Assembly (NCBI GenBank): GCA_900317545.1
Contig: ONHE01000049.1
Span: 1-64,000 of the forward strand
Reading direction: 5' to 3'
Length of the DNA stretch: 64,000 nucleotides
DNA from: an uncultured Prevotella sp.
Lineage (GTDB): Bacteria > Bacteroidota > Bacteroidia > Bacteroidales > Bacteroidaceae
The position numbers and the translations under genes were made by a program. A model generated the notes under the pieces. The model worked only from the letters and a program-made list of their open reading frames with translations. It was not told the DNA's origin and ran no database searches. Below, in pieces: positions 44,980-55,096 of the stretch. Positions within the stretch are counted from its first letter, which is position 1. Every line of letters begins with the position of its first letter.

Positions 44980-46143
44980 TCAGTATTCAAACGTTCCGTA
45001 TTCTGATTGAATGGTAAGCGATTTCTTTCCTTCTTCAATGTGTCCCACGATTTGGGCGTCAATGTTGAAACTCCGGCTGATATTGATGATCTGCTCGGCA
45101 ACCGAAGGTTCGACATAGATTTCCATCCGGTGTCCCATGTTGAATACCTGGTACATCTCCTGCCAGTCCGTTCCACTGGATTGCTGGATTGTCTTGAACA
45201 AAGGAGGAACGGGGAACATGTTGTCCTTGATGACCTTACAGTTATCATTCACGAAGTGGAGCACCTTGGTTTGTGCTCCACCGGTACAATGTACCATGCC
45301 ATGGATCTCGTTACGCAACTCGTCGAGCATGCGTTTGATAACGGGGGAGTAGGTTCGCGTCGGCGACAGAACCAACTGTCCGGCGTTGAGCGGTGTTCCC
45401 TCGATAGCGTCAAGCAGATTACAGGAACCGCTATAAACCAACTCCGGGGGGACGGCATGATCAAAGCTCTCCGGATATTTCTCTGCTAAGTATTTGGCGA
45501 AGACATCATGTCGCGCGCTCGTAAGGCCGTTACTGCCCATTCCGCCATTGTATTGCTTCTCGTAAGAAGCCTGTCCGGTGGAGCTTAAGCCCACGATCAC
45601 GTCGCCCGGACGAATGTTAGCGTTGTCGATCACGTCTTGTCTTTTCATTCGGCAGATGACGGTTGAATCGACAATGATCGTTCTCACCAAGTCGCCGACA
45701 TCAGCCGTCTCACCGCCTGTGGGCCAGATTCCGATGCCCATTTCGCGCATTTCGGCGAGCAATTCGTCCGTTCCGTTGATAATGGCCGATATCACTTCAC
45801 CGGGGATCAGATTCTTGTTTCGCCCGATGGTGCTTGAAACCAATATGTTGTCCACGGCACCTACGCAGAGTAGATCATCCGTATTCATGACGAGGGCGTC
45901 CTGTGCAACACCTTTCCAAACCGACATGTCACCGGTCTCTTTCCAGTATAAGTAGGCCAGAGAGGTCTTCGTTCCGGCTCCGTCAGCGTGCATGATGTTG
46001 CAGTATTCGGGATCTCCGCCCAAGACATCCGGTATGATTTTACAGAAAGCTTGCGGATAGAGTCCTTTGTCTATGTGCTTGATGGCGTTATGGACATCTT
46101 CTTTTGCTGCGCTCACACCGCGCATCATGTATCTGTTGTTCAT
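44980..46143 (-). CDS. purM: Phosphoribosylformylglycinamidine cyclo-ligase (AIR synthase)
   Basis: The protein has 387 residues and forms AIR in purine synthesis. HADGAGTKTSLAYLYWKETG, NTDDLLCVGA and WPTGGETADVGDLVRTIIVD mark the PurM family, in the slightly longer Bacteroidota form. The ATG at 46143 (MNNRYMMRGVSAAKED) is chosen; it starts 13 bp after aroE. Part of the phoH-purC-ubiE-aroE-purM series. Confidence 0.94.
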   Translation of the reverse strand: MNNRYMMRGVSAAKEDVHNAIKHIDKGLYPQAFCKIIPDVLGGDPEYCNIMHADGAGTKTSLAYLYWKETGDMSVWKGVAQDALVMNTDDLLCVGAVDNILVSSTIGRNKNLIPGEVISAIINGTDELLAEMREMGIGIWPTGGETADVGDLVRTIIVDSTVICRMKRQDVIDNANIRPGDVIVGLSSTGQASYEKQYNGGMGSNGLTSARHDVFAKYLAEKYPESFDHAVPPELVYSGSCNLLDAIEGTPLNAGQLVLSPTRTYSPVIKRMLDELRNEIHGMVHCTGGAQTKVLHFVNDNCKVIKDNMFPVPPLFKTIQQSSGTDWQEMYQVFNMGHRMEIYVEPSVAEQIINISRSFNIDAQIVGHIEEGKKSLTIQSEYGTFEY

Positions 46144-46156
46144 CTGTATCTCTGTT

Positions 46157-46903
46157 TTATTCTTTATCATTCCAAAAATCCCAGCTTGCAAACGCCTGCA
46201 ACAGCAGCATTTCCAATCCGTTTTTCACGACTGCTCCCCGTGCCATTCCTTTCTTCATAAACAGCGTCTCGTCAGGATTGTAGATTAAGTCGTAGAGCAG
46301 TGTGTGCGAGTCCATCGCCTCATATGGGAGGTCAGGACACTCGTCGGCGTGAGGGTAAACGCCGCATGGGGTGCAGTTGACGATAACGTTATACGCCTTG
46401 ATATCTTCAGCTTTTAGTTTGTTATACTGAATGGTGCCCGGGCGTTCGAATCTGCTGACGAAGATTGTTTCAAGCCCTAAAGATTTCAAGCCATAGTTGA
46501 CGGCCTTCGAAGCACCTCCCGTGCCTAATATCAGTGACCGCTTATGATAGGACTCAAGAAGCGGTTCGATGCTCTTTGTAAATCCTATCACGTCGCTGTT
46601 GTAGCCTTTCAGGATCGTCTTATTGCCCTTGTGACTGACTTTGATGACATTTACAGCACCGATGGCGCGTGCCTCCGGGCTCATGGTATCGAGATAACTG
46701 ATCACCTTTTCCTTATAAGGAATTGTGACGTTGAGGCCTTTCAGTTCTGGATTCAGCTCAAGAATCTCAGGTAGATTCTCAATGCTTGGGATCTCAAAAT
46801 TGAAGTAACGGGCATTGATCCCTTCGTTTTCGAATTTCTCATTGAAATAATTCTTTGAGAACGAATGGCCCAATGGGTAGCCGATCAATCCATATTTATC
46901 CAT
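46157..46903 (-). CDS. aroE: Shikimate dehydrogenase
   Basis: The protein has 248 residues and reduces 3-dehydroshikimate with NADPH. YGLIGYPLGHSFSKNYFN gives the shikimate-binding start, NVTIPYKEKVISYLD the catalytic Lys, and LILGTGGASKAVNYGLKSLG the nucleotide-binding loop. It starts 6 bp after ubiE/menG. Confidence 0.95.
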   Translation of the reverse strand: MDKYGLIGYPLGHSFSKNYFNEKFENEGINARYFNFEIPSIENLPEILELNPELKGLNVTIPYKEKVISYLDTMSPEARAIGAVNVIKVSHKGNKTILKGYNSDVIGFTKSIEPLLESYHKRSLILGTGGASKAVNYGLKSLGLETIFVSRFERPGTIQYNKLKAEDIKAYNVIVNCTPCGVYPHADECPDLPYEAMDSHTLLYDLIYNPDETLFMKKGMARGAVVKNGLEMLLLQAFASWDFWNDKE

Positions 46904-46909
46904 AACATA

Positions 46910-47644
46910 CTATTTTGTAGCCAAATACATGGTGCAGATTCCGAATGTGAGGCGTTTATATTTCACGTCTTTGTATCCGGCCTTTTCAAAAATGCCTTTC
47001 ATCATTTCTCCCTGCGGGAAAGCCTCCATGGTCGAGGTCAAGTATTGATAAGCATTGATGTCTTTTGACACGATCTTTCCATAGATTGGCAAGATCGTGT
47101 GTGAATATAGCTTGAAGAGCTGCCGCATAGGAAACTTTTGGGGAGCGGATAGCTCCACGATGCTCAGCTGCCCTCCGGGCTTCAGCACGCGGTGAATCTC
47201 TTTCAAACCGCGGTCAAGGTCAGCAAAGTTACGGATTCCAAAAGCCGCTGTGGCAGCGTCAAAAGTGTTGTCATCTATCGAGAGGGCAAGACAGTCGTCC
47301 TTTTGGAATGTGATTGTATCGTCGAGATGTAGCTGTTTCACTTTCTGCCGACCAATTTCCATCATCCCTTCCGAGATGTCTATCCCCAGAATTGATTTCG
47401 GACGGATCATCCGTGCCGCCAGGATGGCGAAATCACCGGTACCTGTTGCGATGTCGAGGATGGTCTTCGGACGGAGGGGCATCAACTGGCTGATCGCCTT
47501 ACGGCGCCAACTTTTGTCGATGTTCCATGAGAGACGGTGGTTCAAAGTGTCATAGGTAGGAGCAATATGATTGAACATTTGCTCAACCAGCTTTCCCTTG
47601 TCGCCGTCTTCCCCGTATGGTTTGATTTCCTCTTGTCTGTACAT
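46910..47644 (-). CDS. ubiE: Demethylmenaquinone methyltransferase
   Basis: The protein has 244 residues and performs the last methylation of menaquinone using SAM (also called menG). The motifs YDTLNHRLSWNIDKSWRRKA, LDIATGTGDFAILAARM and AAFGIRNFADLDRGLKEIHR are characteristic of the family. It lies 6 bp after purC. Confidence 0.95.
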   Translation of the reverse strand: MYRQEEIKPYGEDGDKGKLVEQMFNHIAPTYDTLNHRLSWNIDKSWRRKAISQLMPLRPKTILDIATGTGDFAILAARMIRPKSILGIDISEGMMEIGRQKVKQLHLDDTITFQKDDCLALSIDDNTFDAATAAFGIRNFADLDRGLKEIHRVLKPGGQLSIVELSAPQKFPMRQLFKLYSHTILPIYGKIVSKDINAYQYLTSTMEAFPQGEMMKGIFEKAGYKDVKYKRLTFGICTMYLATK

Positions 47645-47650
47645 TGCCGG

Positions 47651-48601
47651 TTACTTGCGATTGGTCAGAAATTCCGTTACGTTTCTTTCAATTCTGGCAG
47701 CAATGTCATCCTCCTCGGCCGCTTTATTGAACTTTTCACCCGTGATATGCTCATAGAGTTCGATATAACGTTCGCTTACGCCCATCGCATACTCATCGGT
47801 GATCTCCGGCATGGTCTGTCCGGGTTCGTTCATGAAGTCGTGTTCGATCAGCCATTGGCGCACGAATTCCTTGGACAACTGCCGTTGCGGTTCGCCTTTT
47901 TCAAATTTTTCCTGATAGGTGTCAGCATAGAAGTAACGGCTCGAGTCGGGTGTGTGGATCTCATCAATGAGATAAATATTCCCGTCATGCTTGCCGAATT
48001 CATATTTGGTGTCTACTAAGATCAGTCCTTGACGCGCTGCAATCTCCTGCCCCCGGGCAAAGAGCTTACGGGTCCAGTCTTCAATGACGGCATAATCTTT
48101 TGCGGACACGATGCCCTGGCTGATGATTTCCTCTTTGGAGATGTTCAAGTCATGGCCTTCATCAGCTTTTGTGGTCGGGGTGATAATCGGCTCCGGGAAG
48201 CGCTCGTTCTCCCTCATGCCGTCGGGAAGTTTCACGCCGCAGAGTTCGCGGCAGCCTTCCTTATAGGCTCGCCATGCACTTCCGGTAAGGATGCTGCGTA
48301 TGATCATCTCCACGCGGAAGCCTTCACACTTGACTCCGACGGTCACCATGGGGTCCGGTGTGGCCAATTTCCAGTTCGGGCAGATATCTTTGGTCAAGTC
48401 AAGAAACTTAGCCGCGATCTGATTCAGCACCTGTCCCTTGTAAGGAATCCCTTTGGGAAGGATCACGTCAAATGCCGAGATACGATCCGTGGCCACCATT
48501 ACGATGATGTCATCATTGATGTTATAGACATCGCGGACTTTTCCGTGGTAAACACTCTTTTGTCCTTTAAAATGGAAATCAGTTCTTGTTAATGCTTTCA
48601 T
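47651..48601 (-). CDS. purC: SAICAR synthetase
   Basis: The protein has 316 residues and ligates CAIR with aspartate in purine synthesis. [20 protein letters not shown] and [20 protein letters not shown] are the ATP-binding start, and [20 protein letters not shown] with HTPDSSRYF the catalytic region. The ATG at 48601 ([13 protein letters not shown]) is chosen. It starts 22 bp after phoH. Confidence 0.95.
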   Translation of the reverse strand: MKALTRTDFHFKGQKSVYHGKVRDVYNINDDIIVMVATDRISAFDVILPKGIPYKGQVLNQIAAKFLDLTKDICPNWKLATPDPMVTVGVKCEGFRVEMIIRSILTGSAWRAYKEGCRELCGVKLPDGMRENERFPEPIITPTTKADEGHDLNISKEEIISQGIVSAKDYAVIEDWTRKLFARGQEIAARQGLILVDTKYEFGKHDGNIYLIDEIHTPDSSRYFYADTYQEKFEKGEPQRQLSKEFVRQWLIEHDFMNEPGQTMPEITDEYAMGVSERYIELYEHITGEKFNKAAEEDDIAARIERNVTEFLTNRK

Positions 48602-48623
48602 TGTCTTTGTGCTTATGGTTCTT

Positions 48624-49595
48624 TTAGTCTTTGAAATCCAGCTTCGACTCGCTGTTTCGGGCTTTATCGTAAGCCTCATACGCATTGACAATGCGTGTGA
48701 CGAGCTTGTGTCTGACTATATCTTTCTTCGTAAGTTCGATGACCGCGATGCCTTCAATGTCCTTAAGGATCTTCAGCGCTTCAATCAAGCCGCTCTTTTG
48801 TTCATGCGGAAGGTCTATCTGCGTCATGTCTCCGGTCACGATCATCTTTGTGTTCCAGCCCATGCGAGTCAGAAACATGCGTATCTGAGCAGGTGTTGTG
48901 TTCTGTGCCTCGTCCAAAATGACAACGGCATCGCTGAGGGTCCGGCCTCGCATGAATGCCAACGGGGCTATTTGGATGATGTGTTTTTCCATCATATCCT
49001 GCAGCTTCATGGCCGGAATCATGTCCTCAAGCGCGTCATAGAGCGGCTGCAGATAGGGGTCGATCTTTTCCTTCATGTCACCCGGAAGGAATCCGAGTTT
49101 TTCTCCGGCCTCCACTGCGGGACGACTGAGGATGATCTTTTTGGTCCTCTTTTCTTTCAAGGCTTTGACGGCCATGGCAATGCTCAGATAGGTCTTGCCG
49201 GTTCCTGCGGGTCCGAAAGCGAAAATCAAGTCGGTGTGCTCGAAAGCTTCGACCAGCCGCTGCTGGTTTTCCGACCGGCTCTTGATGGGGCGGCCGGAGG
49301 TGCTGTAGACAAGAACGTCCTTGACGGCATCGGCCTTTGTCTTTTTGCCTTTGACGATATCGAGCACGTCCTCGTCGGAAATCGAGTTGTATTTGACCAC
49401 ATGTTTTCGCATGGTTTCAAGATTCTCTTCAATCTTGACCATGTCTTCCTCGTCGCCTAACAGGCGGAGAACATTGTCTCTGGCCACAATCCGCATCTTG
49501 GGGAAGAGCGATTTCAGCATCTGTAAATGACCGTTGTTCACCCCATAGAATACTACGGGGTCAACATCTTCAATGACAACATGTTTCTCTATCAA
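48624..49595 (-). CDS. phoH: PhoH-family ATPase
   Basis: The protein has 323 residues with the Walker A motif [17 protein letters not shown] near residue 130, [12 protein letters not shown] and MTQIDLP. The start codon is TTG at 49595, the only one near the conserved N-terminus. It is supported by AAGGAG nine bases upstream, one of the few clear Shine-Dalgarno sequences here. A consensus promoter precedes it. PhoH-like ATPases are linked to RNA metabolism and phosphate stress; the exact role here is open. Confidence 0.9.
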   Translation of the reverse strand: MIEKHVVIEDVDPVVFYGVNNGHLQMLKSLFPKMRIVARDNVLRLLGDEEDMVKIEENLETMRKHVVKYNSISDEDVLDIVKGKKTKADAVKDVLVYSTSGRPIKSRSENQQRLVEAFEHTDLIFAFGPAGTGKTYLSIAMAVKALKEKRTKKIILSRPAVEAGEKLGFLPGDMKEKIDPYLQPLYDALEDMIPAMKLQDMMEKHIIQIAPLAFMRGRTLSDAVVILDEAQNTTPAQIRMFLTRMGWNTKMIVTGDMTQIDLPHEQKSGLIEALKILKDIEGIAVIELTKKDIVRHKLVTRIVNAYEAYDKARNSESKLDFKD

Positions 49596-49620
49596 TGGAC
49601 TATGCTCCTTATATTTGCTG

Positions 49621-49652
49621 CAAATTTACATCAAAATTGCGAAATCTACAAA
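49621..49652 (-). promoter_or_regulatory. Consensus promoter of the phoH-pur operon
   Basis: On the minus strand TTTG (49652-49649) is followed after 20 bp by TAAATTTG (49628-49621), a full Bacteroidota promoter. The start codon lies 25 bp downstream. Confidence 0.8.
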
Positions 49653-49788
49653 TAATTGCACTTCAAATACGAGCATACTTTCATGATTTGGTACAGATGG
49701 TCGGAAGCTCAGACCGACCGAATCCGTTCCTTTCAGAACATGACCTGACAGTGCATGTCGGATCTTCTCGCTGCTTTTGGTTTTGCAG

Positions 49789-49876
49789 ATGCTATCTTTG
49801 GACTGCCAAGAGCTGTCGTTTAGGCCGCCTATATGATACCTTCAGGCGGCCTGAATGATACCTCTCCGTTTTTGGG
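49789..49876. repeat. 22-bp periodic repeat, locus E
   Basis: Units start at 49789, 49811, 49833 and 49855 (for example AGCTGTCGTTTAGGCCGCCT and ATGATACCTTCAGGCGGCCT), each 22 bp long. They lie in the 465-bp gap 49596-50060 between phoH and the HAD gene, upstream of the phoH promoter. Apart from these, the promoter and a terminator, the gap shows nothing. Confidence 0.8.
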
Positions 49877-49933
49877 GGTATCGTTGCGTGAAAAGAATTG
49901 ACATCTGTTTCATAATTTGAATAAATAAAGCAA

Positions 49934-49956
49934 CCGTCCTTCAGTATGAAAGACGG
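49934..49956 (-). terminator. Probable terminator of the exopolysaccharide operon
   Basis: Read on the minus strand, CCGTCTTTCA pairs with TGAAGGACGG (one G-U pair) around a 3-nt loop, followed by TTGCTTTATTTATTC. It lies about 105 bp past the stop of the HAD gene. Confidence 0.6.
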
Positions 49957-50060
49957 CTGTTGGACCTTGATTTATGGGACTTTCACCAGTTATGTTCTAT
50001 TTAAGTCCGAATAGCTTCTATAGATGTGAAAGGGATATTCTGATGAAAAAACTGATCAAC

Positions 50061-50489
50061 TCAGAACTGCCACCAGTGTTTCTTCTTCAGCACTTCCATG
50101 GGGGGACGGGATGACAATGATTCCATGATCAGCTGGCGTTGTGTCTTTCCATATTTGATCATCTGATAAATCTGTCCCCAGTCGGGCAGTCCCCCGATGT
50201 TGCGGTCATCTATGAAGAGATCGGCCTTGATCTTACGTGAGAAATGGTTATTGTATTCTACCTTTTCTTCGGGGTAATCCTTGTTGACGGCATAAAATAC
50301 AACACCGCGCTCCCTACACCAGTTGACGGCATCTTCGAGCAGTTTCCCCTCGCGGACGCTCCATAGAATCAGACGATGCTGATCAGCGATTAGCATGCGC
50401 AGTGTCTCGGTCGCGAACGGGATCTCCTGGCCTATTGCCGGATATTCATGGGTCACAATTGTCCCGTCAAAATCAATAGCGATTGTCAT
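50061..50489 (-). CDS. Small HAD-like hydrolase
   Basis: The protein has 142 residues starting MTIAIDFDGTIVTHEYP, with the HAD nucleophile motif DFDGT at residues 6-10. LILWSVREGKLLEDAVNWC is the second motif, and KADLFIDDRNIGGLPDWG holds the late acidic pair. Phosphatase or sugar-phosphate activity is likely but the substrate cannot be read. The ATG at 50489 is chosen because the motif then lies at the N-terminus. It follows the tyrosine kinase gene by 66 bp. Confidence 0.8.
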   Translation of the reverse strand: MTIAIDFDGTIVTHEYPAIGQEIPFATETLRMLIADQHRLILWSVREGKLLEDAVNWCRERGVVFYAVNKDYPEEKVEYNNHFSRKIKADLFIDDRNIGGLPDWGQIYQMIKYGKTQRQLIMESLSSRPPMEVLKKKHWWQF

Positions 50490-50555
50490 ATATGTAATGT
50501 TTCTGCTGCCGGTGCCGTTGATGCTTCTTGAGACGAGGCGCATCAATCAAGCCCT

Positions 50556-53084
50556 TCAGCGCTTGATTGATGTGTCGTTTGCGTCACCATAATGACTATT
50601 GGCATAATTGCCGTAGGAGCCGTAGCTGCCATAGGAGCCATAACCTCCGTAGCCACCATTGTGTCCGTGATGTCCGTATCGTCCGTAACGCCCATATCTT
50701 CCGTACTTGCCGTAGCCGTAGTAATAGCCGTACTTCTTTTTCGACATGTCAATGCCGTTGATGACGATGCACATGTTTGGCATTTTCTTCTCCACGGCCA
50801 GACCGTTGATGAGGCTGAAGCTCTCCTTCGGGGTATAATCTGCGCGGCACAGGTAGACCACCGCGTCAGCTACACGGCTGATCTGCAAGGTGTCTGTTAC
50901 CAATCCGACGGGAGCCGTGTCAATCAGTACATAGTCATAATGTTCCTTGAGGATATCGATGACCTTCTCAAGTGACGGACGTGCCACGAGCTCTGACGGA
51001 TTGGGCGGAATGGGGCCGGCCATCAGCAGGTCTAAGTTGTTGTTGATGCCTGAAGGCAGGGTCTGGCTCTTGACGTTTTCCCATGTAGGATCGCTCATGC
51101 TGAGCAGTGGTGTGATGCCATTATGATGGTTGGAAATCTCAAACAGCTCGGCGAGCCTTGGCTTACGGATATCCAGTCCTACCAGAATGATCTTCTTGCC
51201 TAATAAGGCAAAGCTGACCGCAAGATTCGCGGCGGTGAACGTCTTGCCTTCTCCGGAAGTGGTTGACGTGAAGAGGACGACCTTCTGACCGGGAGTCATG
51301 ACAAACTGGAGGTTGGTCCGCATGCTTCGGAATATTTCTTCCATCTGGTTGTTCTGATTCTCATGAACGACGATGTCGGCTTTTGTCTTGGCAGTATCAC
51401 TGGCAACGGCCACATCCGCAAGGATCGGGAGTTTGGTCAGTTTGGCCACATCGTCGTGTCCTTCGATTTTATATCTGAAGAACTGAAGTATGAAGAGCAA
51501 GAGCATCGGTATTGCTAAGCCGATGACTCCGCCTGCCAGCAAGATCAGAGAAGACTTCGGGGAAACCTTTCCTCCTAATGAAGGGTCGTCAATGAGTTTG
51601 CCTTTGTCGGCGGTGGCAGCAAGCGATATCGAGTTCTCTTCACGCTTCTGGAGCAGCATCAGATAAAGTCCGGACTTCACTTCCTGCTGCCGTCCGATCT
51701 GCGTCAGCATTCTTTCCTGTTCCGGCGTGGCTCCGACCTCGCCTTGATATTTGCCGTACTGACGTGCCACACTGCTGATCTGGATGTTCATGGAGTTGCG
51801 TGCCTGGGTCATGGCTCTCTTGATGGACGACGTCAGATCCTCCAGTTGGGCAGTGAGCGGAGTGACGGTCGGGGAGTTCTCACTGGCACTCCGCAACAGC
51901 CGTTTGCGCTCTTGTGCGATCTCGTTGTAACGGTTGATCAGTGACGTAGATGCCGGATCGGTCAGTCCGACGTTGGACGGGATTGCTTCGTATCTGTTGT
52001 TTGGATCATTCACATAGCTCTGCATCTCGTTGAGCATGGCCGACTGGGCATTGGCTTCGGCCAGTTTCTGACTGTACTGGTCGGCATTCTGAACGGCCTG
52101 TCCGGCGTTCATCTTCAGCTCGACCATGTTGTTGCGCTTCTTATAAGTTTCCAATTGGCCTTCCGTACTGCCCAACTCGGCGTTTATCTTCTCCAATCTG
52201 CCGTTGATGAATTCTTCGGTCCGGAGCGCCACTTCATTTTTGTCCTCATTAGCCTGGCGGTTGTAAACGATCGCCAGTTGTTTCAGATAGTCGACTGCAC
52301 GTCGCGGGCTTTCATCCCGAAGCTGCAGAACGGCGATGGATGTCGTTTTTGCAGTCTGGCTGACCGACAGTCCGTTGACATATTTGTTGGCTGCAATGCG
52401 GGGGGAAGTGATATAAACCTTCATGATCGAACCGTCAGTCATGGGCGAAGCCTGAGGGTTGCTGTTGAAACTGAAGATACCGGCTCTTGTACCGATCGTT
52501 GCCGGCAGCTGGCTGAAAGACTTGTCTATGGAGAAGGGTCCTTGCAAGGTATTCTCGCCCGTTGGTACATAGTAAGTTCCCGTGACATGATAGTTGTTTC
52601 CCTCGCGTTGGATCTGCAGACTGACCTGACTGTTGAGTTTCTCTAAATGGTCCGGGTCTATGTCGACCGAGATCGGCTGATTCTTGTACATCAGGTTGTC
52701 CTTGATCTTCCCGCAGGAGTAATAGTTGACATAGAGTTTGAGATCTCTTACGCTCTGCTGTGCGATGGAATGGGACTTCAGAATCTCCATTTCGTTGTCG
52801 AGCCCAGTGGAGTTTGAGATCATTCCGAGCGTCGTTGCGTTCATCAATGTGCTGCGGCTGCTGCGGCTGTTGTCTTCTTCCTTGATCAGGAGTTTGGCAA
52901 AGGCTTGGTAGACGGGCGTTGTATAGCGCAGGTAAATCGCCGCCGCTCCGAGACAGATAATCAGTGAAAGGATGAACCATTTCCAGTTAAGGACGAGTAG
53001 GGTATAGATGGTTTGAAAGTCAAAAGAAGACTTTTCTTCCGTCTCAAGAATGTTATCCGTTTCTAATTTCTTGTTTTCTTCCAT
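50556..53084 (-). CDS. Wzc-type polysaccharide co-polymerase / bacterial tyrosine kinase with Gly-Tyr-rich tail
   Basis: The protein has 842 residues. An N-terminal Wzz domain sits between two membrane helices (FILSLIICLGAAAIYLRY near 37 and LILLAGGVIGLAIPMLLLF near 515), with a long periplasmic coiled coil. The C-terminal BY-kinase has Walker A TSTTSGEGKTFTA, Walker A' LVGLDIRKPRL and YVLIDTAPVG. The last 63 residues are a low-complexity tail of YGR, YGS and YGG repeats with 16 tyrosines, the usual autophosphorylation region but unusually long. The gene starts 19 bp after rfbA. It controls export and chain length of a surface polysaccharide. Confidence 0.93.
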   Translation of the reverse strand: MEENKKLETDNILETEEKSSFDFQTIYTLLVLNWKWFILSLIICLGAAAIYLRYTTPVYQAFAKLLIKEEDNSRSSRSTLMNATTLGMISNSTGLDNEMEILKSHSIAQQSVRDLKLYVNYYSCGKIKDNLMYKNQPISVDIDPDHLEKLNSQVSLQIQREGNNYHVTGTYYVPTGENTLQGPFSIDKSFSQLPATIGTRAGIFSFNSNPQASPMTDGSIMKVYITSPRIAANKYVNGLSVSQTAKTTSIAVLQLRDESPRRAVDYLKQLAIVYNRQANEDKNEVALRTEEFINGRLEKINAELGSTEGQLETYKKRNNMVELKMNAGQAVQNADQYSQKLAEANAQSAMLNEMQSYVNDPNNRYEAIPSNVGLTDPASTSLINRYNEIAQERKRLLRSASENSPTVTPLTAQLEDLTSSIKRAMTQARNSMNIQISSVARQYGKYQGEVGATPEQERMLTQIGRQQEVKSGLYLMLLQKREENSISLAATADKGKLIDDPSLGGKVSPKSSLILLAGGVIGLAIPMLLLFILQFFRYKIEGHDDVAKLTKLPILADVAVASDTAKTKADIVVHENQNNQMEEIFRSMRTNLQFVMTPGQKVVLFTSTTSGEGKTFTAANLAVSFALLGKKIILVGLDIRKPRLAELFEISNHHNGITPLLSMSDPTWENVKSQTLPSGINNNLDLLMAGPIPPNPSELVARPSLEKVIDILKEHYDYVLIDTAPVGLVTDTLQISRVADAVVYLCRADYTPKESFSLINGLAVEKKMPNMCIVINGIDMSKKKYGYYYGYGKYGRYGRYGRYGHHGHNGGYGGYGSYGSYGSYGNYANSHYGDANDTSIKR

Positions 53085-53103
53085 TGTTATTTCATATTAT
53101 TTA

Positions 53104-53988
53104 TTATCGTAGCGCTTCATTTGCTAATCTCAGCAGGTATTTTCCATAATCGTTTTGAGCCATTTTTCTGGCTGCTTCATTCAGCTGTTCTGCATCGATC
53201 CAGCCTTTTTTGAAAGCGATTTCTTCCAAACAAGCGATTTTCAGGCCTTGTCTTTTCTCTATCACTTCGATGAAAGTCCCCGCTTCACTCAGGCTGTCGT
53301 GTGTGCCTGTATCGAGCCAGGCAAAACCGCGCTGCAATGTTTCGACTTTGAGTTGATGACGCTCCAAGTAAAGTTGATTCAAGGTGGTGATCTCCAATTC
53401 GCCCCTTGCGCTCGGTCTGATGGTCTTTGCCAACCTGATGACACTGTTGGGATAGAAGTAAAGCCCGACGACAGCGTAGTTGCTCTTCGGATGTTCCGGC
53501 TTTTCCTCAATGCTCAGACAATTGCCGTCTTTGTCAAATTCGGCCACTCCATATCGCTTGGGATCATTGACGAAATAGCCGAATACGGTGGCCTTCCCGT
53601 CTTGTTCGGCAGTCTGAACGCTCTCTGCCAGCAGTCTGGAAAAGCCTGCTCCATAGAAGATGTTGTCGCCTAAGACAAGGCATACACAATCGTCTCCAAT
53701 AAACTCTTCGCCGATCAGGAAAGCCTGGGCCAATCCATCCGGACTTGGTTGTTCGGCATATTCAAAACGCACCCCTAACTCATGGCCGTCACCGAGGAGA
53801 CGTCGGAAGGCGGGAAGGTCCTCGGGCGTTGAGATGATCAGTATTTCCCGGATGCCTGCCAGCATCAATACGGAAATGGGGTAATAGATCATCGGTTTGT
53901 CGAAAATGGGTATGAGCTGTTTGCTGATGCCTTTGGTGATGGGGTAAAGACGTGTACCCGATCCACCTGCCAATACGATTCCTTTCAT
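53104..53988 (-). CDS. rfbA: Glucose-1-phosphate thymidylyltransferase
   Basis: The protein has 294 residues (RmlA) and makes dTDP-glucose, the precursor of dTDP-rhamnose and related sugars. [20 protein letters not shown] is the nucleotide-binding start, followed by [32 protein letters not shown] and [12 protein letters not shown]. It begins 1 bp after the stop of the decayed sugar transferase and precedes the tyrosine kinase gene. The rest of the dTDP-rhamnose pathway is not in this window. Confidence 0.96.
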   Translation of the reverse strand: MKGIVLAGGSGTRLYPITKGISKQLIPIFDKPMIYYPISVLMLAGIREILIISTPEDLPAFRRLLGDGHELGVRFEYAEQPSPDGLAQAFLIGEEFIGDDCVCLVLGDNIFYGAGFSRLLAESVQTAEQDGKATVFGYFVNDPKRYGVAEFDKDGNCLSIEEKPEHPKSNYAVVGLYFYPNSVIRLAKTIRPSARGELEITTLNQLYLERHQLKVETLQRGFAWLDTGTHDSLSEAGTFIEVIEKRQGLKIACLEEIAFKKGWIDAEQLNEAARKMAQNDYGKYLLRLANEALR

Positions 53989-53989
53989 G

Positions 53990-54604
53990 TTAGTATGCGT
54001 TTTGATTGAGGCGCAATGATGATGCGGTTGCCATAATGATGATTTTGATATCCAGCCAGAATGTCCGGCCTTTGATCTGCCTGACGACTCTTTCGATGCG
54101 GGCTTTTATCAGCTGGAGTGTTTCAGTCACACTTCGTAGAACTGTGAGCTGTGGCCGGCTGGTCACGGAAGGCTTGTCTGGATGCCGAGTCCTTCTGCCG
54201 TTGACCGGTCTGCCATTGTTCGCGGCATGGTGGAGACAGTGTGACCGCCTCCCCTCGACACCCATGTTGTCTTTTAGAATATGATCGGACAGGGGGTGGA
54301 CACCACGTCCTCTCCTGTGCCTGGACAGGCCGATGGAAAACCAGTGAGGGAAGTTCTTGTCGGGTGGGGCTATATCCTCACGTGTGTCAACATTCGTTGT
54401 ACGGAATGGATAACGGTTGGTTTCCTTCCCCGCGGCCATGGTCTGCTTCAGCTTGAAACCTCTCGGTCCGGGTGAGCGTTGCCTGATTGGCGGGCTGATC
54501 ATCGAACTGAAGGGGGACCGGATAAGTATGGCTTTTAGCAGGATGAAGTCTCCAGAAGCGGCCGATGCCTTGATCAGATATGTCCCACTTGCCTGTAGCT
54601 TCAT
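53990..54604 (-). pseudogene. Decayed initiating sugar transferase (WcaJ/PglC-type phosphoglycosyl transferase)
   Basis: The reading frame is open for 204 codons, the normal length of a single-domain enzyme, and aligns without gaps to the family, but key residues are lost. Recognisable pieces: RSPGPRGFKLKQ (family SPGPxFFKQ), ILKDNMGVEGRRSH (family VLKGDMSxVGPRPH), KPSVTSRPQL (family KPGITGxAQV), RIERVV and [11 protein letters not shown], ending NQNAY. The catalytic Asp-Glu dyad (family LDELPQ) reads RGVHPL, so Gly-Val replaces it. The N-terminal membrane segment is no longer hydrophobic. It retains its position before rfbA. It is probably inactive; a strongly diverged functional protein is the alternative. 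Confidence 0.7.
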
Positions 54605-54639
54605 AAACAGAGTTCGTCAATACATGCTTTTTTCGCGCT

Positions 54640-54647
54640 CAAAGGTA
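54640..54647 (-). promoter_or_regulatory. -7 box (TACCTTTG) upstream of the decayed sugar transferase / rfbA operon
   Basis: The minus-strand octamer TACCTTTG fits TAnnTTTG, 35 bp before the ATG at 54604. No clear -33 element. Its position suggests the 204-codon frame keeps its original start and still drives rfbA and the kinase gene. Confidence 0.5.
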
Positions 54648-55096
54648 ATAAAAAAATGGCTATCGGCTTGTCATTTTTAAGGAAAAAGTTGATAAATGCC
54701 TATAATTGCGATTACAGAGCATGATTTCGGCCCTTTATGCTGGCAATATTAACAGATTCCCTTCGCATGAATGCTGCTTGGATAAAGGTATCGGTTGTCA
54801 TTCAAAGGTTGCCGTCCGATACGTTGGGTCGGGACTTTTGATTGCCTGACATCGACGTGCACGTGGAGGTTGAATATCGTTGGTTGAGTTTTTTTTGCGT
54901 GTAAATGGCAGGTCGGTAAGATTCCGAATAATCTGGACAAAACATCTTCTGAGATTTTCATATTGATGATCTTGGCGCCCTTTGCCCCACCAAAACGGTT
55001 TTCGGTTGAAAAAATATAGTTTGCTGGAAATCAGTCTGTTGCGATTCTGGTGGACCGGTGCGCCCTGCTTGGTGTAGTGCTTCGGGTGGGGCGGAG

